From an uncultured Flavobacteriaceae bacterium (GTDB lineage Bacteria; Bacteroidota; Bacteroidia; Flavobacteriales; Flavobacteriaceae), in the NCBI GenBank assembly GCA_947494565.1, contig CANLVG010000001.1:248001-312000 (forward strand): a stretch of DNA of 64,000 nt. The letters run 5' to 3'. The notes beneath the pieces were generated by a model. That model worked only from the letters and a program-made list of their open reading frames with translations, made no database searches and had not been told where the DNA came from. Both the position numbers and the translations under genes were made by a program. Each line of letters begins with the position of its first letter. The first letter of the stretch is position 1. This document shows positions 33,452-42,719 of the stretch, piece after piece.

Positions 33452-36352
33452 TGCTTTTTTCCAAATGGAAATCGGATGTAGCGCCCTTTTCTCGGTACCG
33501 TCATAAATCTGATGTCTACAGCTCGTGCCATTTGCAGCAATAATACACTCCGCTTCGGCCTTTCGAATGGATGGGAAAAGTTTTAACTCCCCAATCTGCA
33601 TGCTCACCTCATAATGCTCTTTCTCGTAGCCAAAAGAGCCTGCCATTCCACAGCAGCCGGAACTTATAATAGTCACCTTATAATTCTCGGGCAGATTCAA
33701 CATGTCAAAGGTCACTTTTTGGTTGCTCAACGCCTTTTGATGGCAATGGCCATGTATTTTCACGGACCGGGACTCTTTGGTAAAACGCTCTTTGGTGATG
33801 ACTCCTGCCTCGATTTCCTTTGCCAGGAACTCCTCGATCAAAAAGGCATTATTCGCTATGGCTTCGGTCGCTATGGTATCGTCTGATAGCCTTTTATACT
33901 CATCCCTAAAGGTCAAGATGGCCGAGGGCTCCAGGCCGATTACCGGCATGCCATTGTCCGCGTAGGTCTTTAACTTCGGAATATTCTTTAAGGCCAGTTT
34001 CCGCGCCTGTTTTAGAAACCCTTTCGAAAGGTAGGTTCGACCACTTTCCGCATAAAAAAGCGTGACGTCATACCCTAAATGAACGAGCACCTCTATGGCA
34101 TCTTTGCCCAACTCGACATCCAAGTAATTTGTAAACTCATCAATATATAGAACTACTTTTTTATTGTTATTAGCATATTGATTATTAATGCTTTGAAGGT
34201 ATTTATCTAAATTAAAATTTGACACTTTTGGCAAATCTCTTTTCTGAGCAACACCTGTAGATTTCTTCAATACGCCACTCAAAAAACCGGAACCATATAC
34301 GGCATTGGTCAGTCCGGCCATTTTGCTTCCGAGCCTATTTAATTTGGTATTATGGGCAAATAGTTTACTTCGCAACGAATAGCCGTTTTTTTCTTGGTAC
34401 TGGTATAAAAACTCGGCCTTCAAGGTTGCCACATCTACATTACTAGGACATTCGCTAGCACATGCTTTACAACTCAAGCATAGATCAAATACTTCCTTTA
34501 GTTCTTTTTGGTCGAACTTGTTCGCGTGCTCCGAAGTAGTTAAAAACTCACGTAGTGCATTGGCCCTTCCGCGTGTGGTATGCTTTTCATCGCGGGTCGC
34601 ATGATAGCTTGGGCACATCGCTCCCGTCATTTTTTCGGTCTTGCGACAATCCCCACTGCCATTGCACTTTTCCGCGGCTTTGAGAATACCCTCACTATCA
34701 GAGAAATCCATTAGGGTCTTGATATCGGGTTCGCGGCGCCCTACCTCATACCGCAGGGCTTCGTCCATAGGATACGCTTCAACGATTTTCCCGGGATTGA
34801 ATATATTGTATGGGTCAAAATAAGACTTAACACGTCTTAGTAATTCATAGTTTTTTTCGCCGATCATCAAGGGAATGAACTCCGCCCTTACGATACCATC
34901 ACCGTGTTCTCCACTAAACGAACCCTTATACCGTTTTGTCAAGCGTGCTACGTCTGTCGTGATTTTCCGAAACAAGGTCACATCTGCTTCCTTCTTCAAA
35001 TTTAAAATAGGCCGTAAATGCAGTTCTCCCGCCCCGGCATGGGCATAGTACACCGCATCTTGGCCATAGCCTTTCATTATCTGGGTAAACTCCCCGATAA
35101 AGTTCTTTAAATCTTCCAGGGCGACCGCCGTGTCCTCAATACAGGCGACCGCTTTACGATCTCCTACCATATTGCCCAGTAGTCCAAGTCCGGCTTTCCG
35201 AAGCTCGAGTGCTTTGTTGATATCGGCTTCATACAACACCGGATTGGCATAGCTTAATCCGGATACTTTGATGGTCTGTAGCAATTCGTCCACTTTGCGG
35301 TCCAAATCGACCTTGGAGTAGCCCTTTACTTCGAGCATCAATAGCGCGGCAGGATCACCTTCAACAAAAAATCGATTTTTCATCTGCTCTCGATTGTTCT
35401 TGGTACAATCGAGAATTACCTTGTCCATCATTTCGCAGGTGTGCAGATCATGCCGCATGGATGGCTCGACATCGCTCAAGCAGTCTTCCAATGTTCTATA
35501 ATGGGTAACTACCATGGCCGATAAGTTTGGGGGTAGGTCATCCAATTGCAGGGTAATCTCCGTCGTAAAGGCCAAAGTACCTTCGCTACCGGCCAAAAGC
35601 TTACATAGATTGAAATCGGCCGTGCTCTTTCCGTAGGTATTGTTCTGCAGGAGTTCATCGACCGCATAGCCCGTATTTCGTCGATGAATGTGCTTTTTCG
35701 GAAACTCCTGTACTATTTCCGATTGTATGTCCGGGTTAGACAATTCTTTATCAATCTCCCTGTATATAGAGGCTTCGGCAGTATTCCCATAGCGCTTTGC
35801 CTCTACTTCCTTTTTGGATAATGCCCCAAACTCCACTTCACTTCCGTCGGCCAATACCGTCTTCAACGCAAGTACTTTATCTCGGGTAACCCCATACTGG
35901 ATGGATGTGGTACCGGAAGAATTATTACCGACCATCCCACCGAGCATACAACGATTTGAGGTAGAAGTGTTCGGCCCAAAAAACAGTCGATATGGTTGTA
36001 GGTACAGGTTCAGTTCGTCACGAATGACCCCTGGTTGCACTACCACCTGCTTTTTCCCCTCATTAAGGGATACTATTTTTGTAAAATGCTTGCTCACGTC
36101 CACAACAATTCCTTCTCCAACACATTGTCCGGCTAAGGAAGTACCAGCGGTTCTAGGAATGAGCCCCACACCATTTTTGGTGGCGAATTGAATAAGTTTT
36201 TTGATGTCTCCAACGCTTTTTGGGAAAGCGACGGCCAAGGGTATTTTCCTATATACTGACGCATCGGTAGCATACAACGTTTTGTTCAAGGCGTCGAATT
36301 TTAACTCCCCATCAAGCGCAAGCTGTAGCTCTTTAAGTAAATTTTTATTCAA
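33443..36352 (-). CDS. FAD-linked oxidase / 4Fe-4S oxidoreductase fusion (GlcD-GlcF / D-2-hydroxyacid dehydrogenase type)
   Basis: The 969-residue protein fuses a PCMH FAD-binding domain (about 20-230: FPKSVGDIKKLIQFATKNGVGLIPRTAGTSLAG, GMVGNNSSGTTSIQYG) and a GlcD-type C-terminal oxidase domain (to about 530, with SGEHGDGIVRAEF). Two 4Fe-4S clusters follow (CNGSGDCR..., CLSCKACASECPSN, about 565-650), then a GlcF-like CCG domain (HGHCHQKALSN and SSGCCGMAGSFGYE). Such proteins oxidise D-lactate, glycolate or D-2-hydroxyglutarate and pass electrons to the respiratory chain. A TATCTTTG box lies 47 bp upstream. Confidence 0.93.
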   Translation of the reverse strand: MNKNLLKELQLALDGELKFDALNKTLYATDASVYRKIPLAVAFPKSVGDIKKLIQFATKNGVGLIPRTAGTSLAGQCVGEGIVVDVSKHFTKIVSLNEGKKQVVVQPGVIRDELNLYLQPYRLFFGPNTSTSNRCMLGGMVGNNSSGTTSIQYGVTRDKVLALKTVLADGSEVEFGALSKKEVEAKRYGNTAEASIYREIDKELSNPDIQSEIVQEFPKKHIHRRNTGYAVDELLQNNTYGKSTADFNLCKLLAGSEGTLAFTTEITLQLDDLPPNLSAMVVTHYRTLEDCLSDVEPSMRHDLHTCEMMDKVILDCTKNNREQMKNRFFVEGDPAALLMLEVKGYSKVDLDRKVDELLQTIKVSGLSYANPVLYEADINKALELRKAGLGLLGNMVGDRKAVACIEDTAVALEDLKNFIGEFTQIMKGYGQDAVYYAHAGAGELHLRPILNLKKEADVTLFRKITTDVARLTKRYKGSFSGEHGDGIVRAEFIPLMIGEKNYELLRRVKSYFDPYNIFNPGKIVEAYPMDEALRYEVGRREPDIKTLMDFSDSEGILKAAEKCNGSGDCRKTEKMTGAMCPSYHATRDEKHTTRGRANALREFLTTSEHANKFDQKELKEVFDLCLSCKACASECPSNVDVATLKAEFLYQYQEKNGYSLRSKLFAHNTKLNRLGSKMAGLTNAVYGSGFLSGVLKKSTGVAQKRDLPKVSNFNLDKYLQSINNQYANNNKKVVLYIDEFTNYLDVELGKDAIEVLVHLGYDVTLFYAESGRTYLSKGFLKQARKLALKNIPKLKTYADNGMPVIGLEPSAILTFRDEYKRLSDDTIATEAIANNAFLIEEFLAKEIEAGVITKERFTKESRSVKIHGHCHQKALSNQKVTFDMLNLPENYKVTIISSGCCGMAGSFGYEKEHYEVSMQIGELKLFPSIRKAEAECIIAANGTSCRHQIYDGTEKRALHPISIWKKALL

Positions 36353-36398
36353 TTCGGAACAATTTTTGGACAGAAAATCAAGTTTTCAAAGCATAGGG

Positions 36399-36406
36399 CA
36401 AAGATA
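36399..36406 (-). promoter_or_regulatory. TATCTTTG -7 box of the FAD oxidoreductase gene
   Basis: On the minus strand this is a perfect TANNTTTG followed by C, 46 bp before the start codon at 36352. Confidence 0.4.
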
Positions 36407-36448
36407 TGAAGCCCCCAATTGTAAATAGCAACACTAAGGGAAGATATT

Positions 36449-36964
36449 ATGAACATCTCAAAATTAATGGCCACAACACTATTTTTTATTACGGCGACAT
36501 TAAGTGCACAGGAAATCGCCAATCACGCCTTCGGCCTTCGTCTTGGCGAGAGTGACGGATTTGGTGCAGAGCTCTCCTATCAAAAATCCATTGGCAGGTA
36601 CAGCCGATTTGAATTGAACGCCGGATATCGCGATAGCCGTGAATTTGATGCCTTTAAAGCGACACTGTTATATCAAAATGTCTTTTCCATCGATGGCATC
36701 TTCAATTGGTACTATGGTTTTGGCGGTGGGGCCGGAAGTGCAAAATTCGAGCTGATTCCAGATGTGAACAACCCGAATAATGCCATAGAACCTGAAGGAG
36801 GACTCTTTGTTTTTGCCGCGGGTGATATCGGCATAGAGGCCAATCTCAATTTACCTTTGGTAATTTCATTGGACATCAGGCCAGAAATAGGCATACTGGG
36901 TTATGAAAGCTTTGATGATCGATTTGAATTCGATGTTGCCCTTGGCATTCGATATCAATTCTAA
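36449..36964 (+). CDS. small outer-membrane beta-barrel protein
   Basis: The 171-residue protein has a signal peptide (MNISKLMATTLFFITATLSAQ) and an eight-strand barrel pattern: HAFGLRLGESDGFGAELSYQ, RFELNAGYRD, LLYQNVFSIDGIFNWYYGFGGGAG, GDIGIEANLNLPLVISLDIRPEIGI and FDVALGIRYQF with a terminal Phe. This type is common in Flavobacteriia as porin-like or structural outer-membrane proteins of unknown ligand. An intrinsic terminator follows 20 bp after the stop. Confidence 0.75.
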   Translation: MNISKLMATTLFFITATLSAQEIANHAFGLRLGESDGFGAELSYQKSIGRYSRFELNAGYRDSREFDAFKATLLYQNVFSIDGIFNWYYGFGGGAGSAKFELIPDVNNPNNAIEPEGGLFVFAAGDIGIEANLNLPLVISLDIRPEIGILGYESFDDRFEFDVALGIRYQF

Positions 36965-36983
36965 ATCTATTTTTTAAACGTGC

Positions 36984-37019
36984 AAAGCCCTTAAAATAGA
37001 AACGCTAAGGGCTTTTTTT
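36984..37019 (+). terminator. intrinsic terminator after small barrel gene
   Basis: AAAGCCCTTA (36984-36993) pairs with TAAGGGCTTT (37006-37015) around a 12-base loop, followed by a run of T to 37019. Confidence 0.85.
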
Positions 37020-37036
37020 ATACGCTTTAGAATACC

Positions 37037-37044
37037 TACATTTG
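37037..37044 (+). promoter_or_regulatory. TACATTTG -7 box of the TlpA-like gene
   Basis: This is a perfect TANNTTTG followed by C, 19 bp before the ATG at 37064. Transcription therefore restarts just after the terminator. Confidence 0.45.
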
Positions 37045-37063
37045 CCCTTCAAAATGTAATCAG

Positions 37064-38182
37064 ATGAGAAAAATAGTTTTACCCCTACTATTGATGGCCC
37101 TAGTTGTTGCCTGTAATTCAAAGCCGGAAGGCTACGAATTATCCGGAGAACTTAGGGGTGAGTTGGAGGAGGGTACCGAGGTATTCCTGAAAAAAATCGG
37201 ACCTAATAAGCAGCCGCTCGATGTGGATACCACTACCATTAAAAGCGGAAAGTTTCTATTTACAGGAGTCCAAGACCTTCCGGAAATGCATTTCATTTTT
37301 GTGGGTGAGCTACCGGGGTACTCCACCCTGATTCTAGAAAACGGCGAAATCAATTATAGTGCGCAAAAGGACAGCCTCGGTTTTGCGGAGGTAAAAGGAA
37401 GTATGCAAAATAAGTCCTTTTCAGATTACATGAAAGGGTCTAGAGCCATAGCGGACAAGGCAAAATCGGTGCAGCAAGACCTGCAATCAGCAGATGAGGC
37501 CACCCGCGCGGCTTTGCAAGATGAAATGCAAGAATTGCAGGAAGAGTATAAAAACTTTGATGTCGATTATATCAAAGGACATCCAGATGCTTTGATTTCC
37601 GTTTTATTAATGGATCGGGCTATCGCCTCGCGGCAAATGACCTATGAAGAATTGAAAGGCATGTTCGACGCATTTACACCCCAAATCAAAGAAACGACCG
37701 ATGCAAAACGAATTGCGGAACAACTTGAGGCTCTTAAGGACCGTGAGGAGAAAAGCAAGAGTACTGAAGTTGGTGCCAAAGCCCCTGAGTTTACAGCACC
37801 TGGACCAAATGGGGAGCAAGTCGCTTTGAACGAGGTCTTGGGCAAAGTTACGCTAGTCGATTTTTGGGCCGCATGGTGCAGACCTTGTCGTGCGGAAAAT
37901 CCGAATGTAGTATCTGTCTATAAGAAGTATCATGACAAAGGACTCAATATTCTAGGGGTTTCTTTAGACCGGAAAGCTGAAGATTGGAAAAAGGCCATTG
38001 CGGACGATGAGCTTACTTGGAATCACGTCTCACATGTACAGTACTTTAATGACCCTGTAGCGAAATTATACAACGTAGATGCCATCCCGGCCGCTTTTCT
38101 GTTAGATGAAAATGGGGTTATTGTTGCCAAGAACCTCAGGGGTCCGGCCTTGGAGGAAAAAGTAGCGGAGCTGCTGAATTGA
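37064..38182 (+). CDS. TlpA-family thiol-disulfide reductase lipoprotein
   Basis: The 372-residue protein has a lipoprotein signal (MRKIVLPLLLMALVVAC, Cys17), an N-terminal DUF4369-type beta domain (about 25-115), a helical linker rich in Gln/Glu (115-235), and a thioredoxin fold (236-372). The active site is WCRPC (Cys272 and Cys275), preceded by LVDFWAA, and the cis-Pro is in VDAIPAAFLLDENG. It would be periplasmic and membrane-tethered, reducing disulfides, for example in cytochrome c maturation or in apo-proteins. It ends at a strong bidirectional terminator. Confidence 0.92.
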   Translation: MRKIVLPLLLMALVVACNSKPEGYELSGELRGELEEGTEVFLKKIGPNKQPLDVDTTTIKSGKFLFTGVQDLPEMHFIFVGELPGYSTLILENGEINYSAQKDSLGFAEVKGSMQNKSFSDYMKGSRAIADKAKSVQQDLQSADEATRAALQDEMQELQEEYKNFDVDYIKGHPDALISVLLMDRAIASRQMTYEELKGMFDAFTPQIKETTDAKRIAEQLEALKDREEKSKSTEVGAKAPEFTAPGPNGEQVALNEVLGKVTLVDFWAAWCRPCRAENPNVVSVYKKYHDKGLNILGVSLDRKAEDWKKAIADDELTWNHVSHVQYFNDPVAKLYNVDAIPAAFLLDENGVIVAKNLRGPALEEKVAELLN

Positions 38183-38198
38183 TTTGAAAAACGCAAAG

Positions 38199-38235
38199 AA
38201 AAAGGCCCTAAAGCAATTGCTTTAGGGCCTTTTTT
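38199..38235. terminator. bidirectional intrinsic terminator
   Basis: AAAGGCCCTAAAGCAATTGC and its complement form a near-perfect palindrome centred at 38217. A runs lie on one side and T runs on the other. It serves the convergent TlpA-like (+) and LVIVD-type (-) genes. Confidence 0.92.
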
Positions 38236-38252
38236 ATATGCTACTGCTTTAC

Positions 38253-39890
38253 CTAAAATTTATTTCGTACGTCGTCAAAAGTTCCGGTTACCGTGGTATT
38301 GCCATTTCTGACTACCTGTCCGAAAATATTGGCGGAAGAAGTGCCACCCAAGAACTCAATGGTCGCTCCATCGTTCAAGATCAAGTCGCCATAGATGATC
38401 AAATTTCCTTCGATACGCAAGGTAGCGCCTTCATCAACTGTTACATCTCTTCTGCGGTTGTTGCGCCCAACCACCAATGTGCCGTTCATTTCCATGAGGG
38501 CATTGCTATTGATATCCACCGCGTTTCTAACGGTCCAGCTCCCACATAGCAATAATTCACCGCTATTGGTAATGCTGTTGAATCGCTTAGATCCACGATA
38601 GGCTAAATCTTGTCCTGAATTTACCGTCAAACTTGAACTGCCTGAGTATGTAGGACTTGATGAACACTCTTCTACAAGGCTCGTACTTGGTCTGTTCAGT
38701 TTGATGACCTGCACCCCACTTTTTCCGGAGGCGGCAAAAATGTAATCCCCTTTTGAGGCAACATAATTGATTGAGCCGCTCAATTCGATAATCCCCACCA
38801 AATCTGGGTCGGTACCTTGGTCTTCCGAAAGACAGAGTCCGGCGCCACCATTGGCCATGAGGATGACCCCTTCGTTTGAAGCTACGGCATTGGTCACGAT
38901 ATTTTGCTCAGCAACCCCTTCTGGGTTGATCAATATGGGAAGGTACTTCAACAAACTTCCTGAATTGGCATCATAAACGCCTGCACCTTTTGAACCTTCG
39001 GAAACAACGATCATGTCATCCGTATAGTCCAAGGTTCGTTTGGCAAAATTCCCAAAATCAGACGAAATATTGATTTCTTGGGTAACTCCGAAGTCAGCAT
39101 TCATAATCTTTACGCCCGTACTGGCATCAAGAATGGCTATTTTATCATTGTTTAGTGCGACCGATCTAAGGTCTGCGTAAGGCACATCATCCAAAATCGT
39201 CAAATCGCTCTTGTTGTAGGCTCTTAAAAGTCCATCGCCCCCACTGGTTACCAATACCCTATCGCCGGATACTTTGACGTCAGTGGCATTAAATCCTTCC
39301 TGAAAGCCATAGGTAATGCCCGCGCCTAGATTGAAACGACCTCCGCTCACCGCAATTTTGGCTACGAGGGAATTGAATTCCGATCGTGTACTCTTTTCCG
39401 AATCGAATCCACCAACAGCATATATATAACCATCATCATAGGCGATGGCATTCATATCCGCATTGGTATAATAGAGCCTACCGGTCAAACGTGGGTTATT
39501 CGGATCACTGACATTAATAATATCAAGACCTCCGGCATACCCGTCTTCCACAGTGTTATAAGACACATAGGCGTAATCACCATCGATATCGATATGGGTC
39601 GCTCCTAAGTTGGTCGCCCCGGTATAGGAGGGCGCTGAAATTTGGGCAACAAGGGTAAGTGGATAGTCTCCTGCCTGTTCATCGGCTTTTGACGATTTAC
39701 CGGATAAGCGCTGCTCGTCAAATATATCAAGCACACCGGCATCATCGAATGAAATACTATTATCTAATGTGGTAGCATTTTCTTCTACGGCCACATCATC
39801 TTCTAATTGGTCTCTGTATACGGTAGTTTCATCACTACACGAGGCCACAAAAACGAGAGCTAAGACAGCTCCCAGGGACAAATTTCTCAT
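38253..39890 (-). CDS. LVIVD-repeat-like beta-propeller lipoprotein
   Basis: The 545-residue protein has a lipoprotein signal (MRNLSLGAVLALVFVASC, Cys18). Repeated beta-propeller-like units cover about 75-400 (ATHIDIDGDYAYVSYNT, LDIINVSDPNNPRLTGRLYY, DVKVSGDRVLVTSGGDGL, VASKGDYIFAASGKSGVQVIKL). A C-terminal right-handed beta-helix-like part (430-545) contains NAVDINSNALMEMNGTL, LRIEGNLIIYGDLILNDGA and the terminal FDDVRNKF. It is probably exposed at the cell surface; the function is unknown. It ends at the bidirectional terminator. Confidence 0.75.
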   Translation of the reverse strand: MRNLSLGAVLALVFVASCSDETTVYRDQLEDDVAVEENATTLDNSISFDDAGVLDIFDEQRLSGKSSKADEQAGDYPLTLVAQISAPSYTGATNLGATHIDIDGDYAYVSYNTVEDGYAGGLDIINVSDPNNPRLTGRLYYTNADMNAIAYDDGYIYAVGGFDSEKSTRSEFNSLVAKIAVSGGRFNLGAGITYGFQEGFNATDVKVSGDRVLVTSGGDGLLRAYNKSDLTILDDVPYADLRSVALNNDKIAILDASTGVKIMNADFGVTQEINISSDFGNFAKRTLDYTDDMIVVSEGSKGAGVYDANSGSLLKYLPILINPEGVAEQNIVTNAVASNEGVILMANGGAGLCLSEDQGTDPDLVGIIELSGSINYVASKGDYIFAASGKSGVQVIKLNRPSTSLVEECSSSPTYSGSSSLTVNSGQDLAYRGSKRFNSITNSGELLLCGSWTVRNAVDINSNALMEMNGTLVVGRNNRRRDVTVDEGATLRIEGNLIIYGDLILNDGATIEFLGGTSSANIFGQVVRNGNTTVTGTFDDVRNKF

Positions 39891-39934
39891 TATAAGTAGG
39901 TTTTCTAATTAGGTTTGGGTCCTATTAGTAACGT

Positions 39935-39942
39935 CAAAATTA
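39935..39942 (-). promoter_or_regulatory. TAATTTTG -7 box of the LVIVD-type gene
   Basis: On the minus strand this is a perfect TANNTTTG, 44 bp before the start codon at 39890. No -33 TTG was identified. Confidence 0.3.
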
Positions 39943-40032
39943 GGCAAAGTGTATATTTTCCTACTTTATTTTCGATAAACGGGAATTTTCCTTGTTAAAA
40001 TCACCGCTTTACTGTCTATTAGTGGGCGCGTA

Positions 40033-40683
40033 CTATATCTTTCCCAACTTTTCCATAACAAAGAGTATGAGGATAGGAATCGCCAAAAGAATGACCATCA
40101 GTGTCTCGGTAAAAATCAAATCGGGCATGAAGAGCAAGGTAGTGACATACCCCCCAATGGCACCCCCGAAATGGGCGGTATGCCCAATATTGCCCACTCG
40201 ATTTTTCATACCATATATCGAATACAGCAAATAGCCGATTCCTACGACATAGGCCGGAATCGGAATCGGAATGAACATCAGGTACAAACTCATCGTGGGA
40301 TGCAACAAAATCGCTGCATATAAAATACCGGTTACAGCTCCACTGGCCCCCACCGCACTATAAAAGGGCTCATTTTTATGGAAAAACAGGGCTAATAGAC
40401 TTCCGGCAATCAAGCTGATCAAATAAATACCCAAAAATTTAACCGGACCAAAACCATTAATGACCACATCCGCGAAAAAATAAAGGGTGAGCATATTGAA
40501 TAAGAGGTGGGTGAAATCAACATGTAAAAAACCAGAGGTCAGCATGCGTTCTTTTTGCCCTGCGTTGATGGCCCCGACTCCGAACTTATACCGTTCGAAA
40601 AAGGCGATATCATTGAAGCCCTTTAAAGAAACCAAGATATTAACTGCAATAATGGCAAGCGTAGCATAGTGTATACCGTACAT
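40033..40683 (-). CDS. rhomboid-family intramembrane serine protease
   Basis: The 216-residue inner-membrane protein has six membrane segments. The catalytic Ser114 lies in GASGAVTG and the catalytic His171 in GHTAHFGGAIGGY. HVDFTHLLFNMLTLYFFG-like sequence (His54, His59, Asn63) precedes the active site. Rhomboids cleave transmembrane substrates within the bilayer; the target is unknown. It is divergent from the acyltransferase gene, with -7 boxes only 2 bp apart. Confidence 0.93.
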   Translation of the reverse strand: MYGIHYATLAIIAVNILVSLKGFNDIAFFERYKFGVGAINAGQKERMLTSGFLHVDFTHLLFNMLTLYFFADVVINGFGPVKFLGIYLISLIAGSLLALFFHKNEPFYSAVGASGAVTGILYAAILLHPTMSLYLMFIPIPIPAYVVGIGYLLYSIYGMKNRVGNIGHTAHFGGAIGGYVTTLLFMPDLIFTETLMVILLAIPILILFVMEKLGKI

Positions 40684-40703
40684 AAGGTCATCTTATTTGG
40701 TAT

Positions 40704-40721
40704 CAAATATAACTATATTTG
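40704..40721. promoter_or_regulatory. back-to-back divergent -7 boxes
   Basis: CAAATATAACTATATTTG carries a TATATTTG box on each strand with a 2 bp centre. The minus-strand box (40711-40704) is 20 bp before the rhomboid start. The plus-strand box (40714-40721), followed by C, is 15 bp before the acyltransferase ATG at 40737. Confidence 0.5.
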
Positions 40722-40736
40722 CACGACACTTTTTTC

Positions 40737-41624
40737 ATGCAGCTACTCGTTTTTATACTTGCCTACCCCTTTTTGTGGTTGATTTCAATTCTTCCGTACC
40801 GATTGTTCTATCTATTTTCGGATTTTGTGTTCTTCTTGGTATATCATATCATAGGCTATCGGAAAAAAGTCGTGCGTGACAACCTCGAATTGGTTTTTCC
40901 AAAAAAATCGAAAGAAGAGATCCATCGTATTCAGAAGGACTTCTTCAAACATATGTGCGATATGTTTTTGGAAATGGTCAAGACCATGAACCTGTCCAAA
41001 GAGGACGTTAAAAAAAGATATCACATTACTAATGTGGATTGCATTCTGGATATCGAGAAGGAAAAAAGTATTTTGGTTCCCTGTTCGCATTATGCGAATT
41101 GGGAATGGAACGTTAGTCTAAACCTCTATGTTCAGAGTAAGGGTTATGCCGTATATCAAAAGGTGGCCAACGTCTATTTTGACCGAATGGTGAAAAAATT
41201 CAGATCGCGATGGAACACCGAACTGATTACGACGCACGAGACGGTAAAAACCGTAATTCGTAACGAGAAAAAGGGAGTGAAATCCATTTACGGAATGGTC
41301 AGTGATCAATCGCCCATGGTGGTACATGCCCATTACTGGGATTCGTTTATGGGTATTACCGTGCCCATTTACAATGGCACCGAGGTGCTGGCCAGAAAAC
41401 TTGACCTCGCAGTGGTCTTCTTGAAAGTTTCTAAAGTGAAACGTGGCTATTACCAAGCTGAGTTCATTCCGATTACATTGGCAGGAAAGCATACTGCGCC
41501 CAACGAAATCACCAAGAAGTTCATCGAACTCGCTGAACAACAAATTAGGGAGAAGCCAGAACATTACTTGTGGAGCCATAAAAGGTGGAAGCACCGCGAC
41601 AAGGTTCCACCTGAATTTCAGTAA
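40737..41624 (+). CDS. lysophospholipid/lipid A acyltransferase (LpxL/HtrB family)
   Basis: I set the start at the ATG at 40737 (MQLLVFILAYPFLWL); the frame extends upstream only to a TTG that lies inside the -7 box. The 295-residue protein has an N-terminal membrane anchor and the acyltransferase motif HYANWE (His118 and Glu123, HX4E). It also has the VSDQSP segment and the late block LWSHKRWKHRDKVP (typical W-x-H-R-R-W region). LpxL-type enzymes add secondary acyl chains to lipid A at the inner membrane. Confidence 0.9.
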   Translation: MQLLVFILAYPFLWLISILPYRLFYLFSDFVFFLVYHIIGYRKKVVRDNLELVFPKKSKEEIHRIQKDFFKHMCDMFLEMVKTMNLSKEDVKKRYHITNVDCILDIEKEKSILVPCSHYANWEWNVSLNLYVQSKGYAVYQKVANVYFDRMVKKFRSRWNTELITTHETVKTVIRNEKKGVKSIYGMVSDQSPMVVHAHYWDSFMGITVPIYNGTEVLARKLDLAVVFLKVSKVKRGYYQAEFIPITLAGKHTAPNEITKKFIELAEQQIREKPEHYLWSHKRWKHRDKVPPEFQ

Positions 41625-41660
41625 GTCCATGGGGTTCTGTATTCTGGCCTTTTGCTATGG

Positions 41661-41668
41661 TAATTTTG
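41661..41668 (+). promoter_or_regulatory. TAATTTTG -7 box upstream of the desaturase-like gene
   Basis: This is a perfect TANNTTTG, 31 bp before the ATG at 41700 and 36 bp after the acyltransferase stop. Confidence 0.3.
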
Positions 41669-41699
41669 ACTAAATTTAAAGCTAGATTTTGTAGTGTAC

Positions 41700-42719
41700 A
41701 TGGAAATTCTCGATACCCTTTATACGGAAATCACTGGTTTTTTAGGAATCTCCCGGGCATTGGAAATTATTAGACACGGGGACTATAGCACCTTTACTAC
41801 CTATGATGGAATCGTTTCATTGATCTACCCTATTATTCCCCTACTACTGCTACTTGAACTGATTTTGGGTTTCGTTTACAAAAAGCCTCAAGCAAAAGTC
41901 TACAAGATTAACTTTTTGATTTATCTGGTCAATCGAATTATCGGACGTTTTATCGCCATTGCCGTGACCACCTATCTCATCGGGGTATTACAACCCATCG
42001 CCTTTTTTCAAGCGAACATCACCTGGTATTGGTTGATCTACGGATATGTAGTTTGGGAATTTGGGCACTTTTTGTACCATTATTGGGGTCACAAAGTACG
42101 CCTCTTCTGGTGTTTGCATTCCACGCACCACGCGCCGGAAGACATGAACCTTTCCGTCTCGCATGCCCATTTTTTTCTAGAAGGTCCGTATGCAGATGCC
42201 ATTCGTACGACGGTTTGTCTTCTTTTCGGCCTCTCGCCTGAACTATTGTTCTTGATCATGTTCATCGATGGTACCTACGGTGCCTTCATTCACGTTGGGG
42301 AAAACCTTTTGAAAGATGGTCGCTTAGGGGTATTGAACAATATCATATTAACACCATCGCATCATCGGGTGCACCACGCACGCAATCCTTTGTATATGGA
42401 TACCAATTTCTGCAACTTGCTCAATATTTGGGATAAGGTTTTCAAGACCTATCAAGATGAAGATCGCGATGTTCCGGTAGAATATGGTATCACACGAGAA
42501 ATGGATTCCGGTAATTTTTGGGATGTGTACTTTGGAGAAATCGTTGCTTTGGTCAAAGATGTTATTCACGCTCCAGGAGTCCTCAATAAATTGAAGTATA
42601 TCGTCATGCCCCCGGGTTGGCATCATGAAGGAAACCATCAAACCGCCAAGCTTGTCCGAGAGACCTATCTCGATACGATAGAAACGATTCAATTAAACAA
42701 AATCAAACCAAAGCAATGA
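41700..42719 (+). CDS. sterol desaturase/fatty acid hydroxylase-superfamily protein
   Basis: The start is either GTG at 41694 or, more likely, ATG two codons later at 41700 (MEILDTLYTEITGF). The 339-residue integral membrane enzyme has at least three hydrophobic segments and the di-iron histidine clusters: HFLYH (WEFGHFLYHYWGH), HSTHH (WCLHSTHHAPED), then SHAHF, FIHVGEN and SHHRVHH. The superfamily hydroxylates or desaturates lipids using O2; the substrate here is not known. The stop overlaps the fhs start (ATGA), so the two are coupled. Confidence 0.88.
   Translation: MEILDTLYTEITGFLGISRALEIIRHGDYSTFTTYDGIVSLIYPIIPLLLLLELILGFVYKKPQAKVYKINFLIYLVNRIIGRFIAIAVTTYLIGVLQPIAFFQANITWYWLIYGYVVWEFGHFLYHYWGHKVRLFWCLHSTHHAPEDMNLSVSHAHFFLEGPYADAIRTTVCLLFGLSPELLFLIMFIDGTYGAFIHVGENLLKDGRLGVLNNIILTPSHHRVHHARNPLYMDTNFCNLLNIWDKVFKTYQDEDRDVPVEYGITREMDSGNFWDVYFGEIVALVKDVIHAPGVLNKLKYIVMPPGWHHEGNHQTAKLVRETYLDTIETIQLNKIKPKQ

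Noticed and set aside
40719-40736. TTG start for the acyltransferase
   Set aside because: It lies within the -7 box TATATTTG, and the ATG at 40737 begins the membrane anchor directly.
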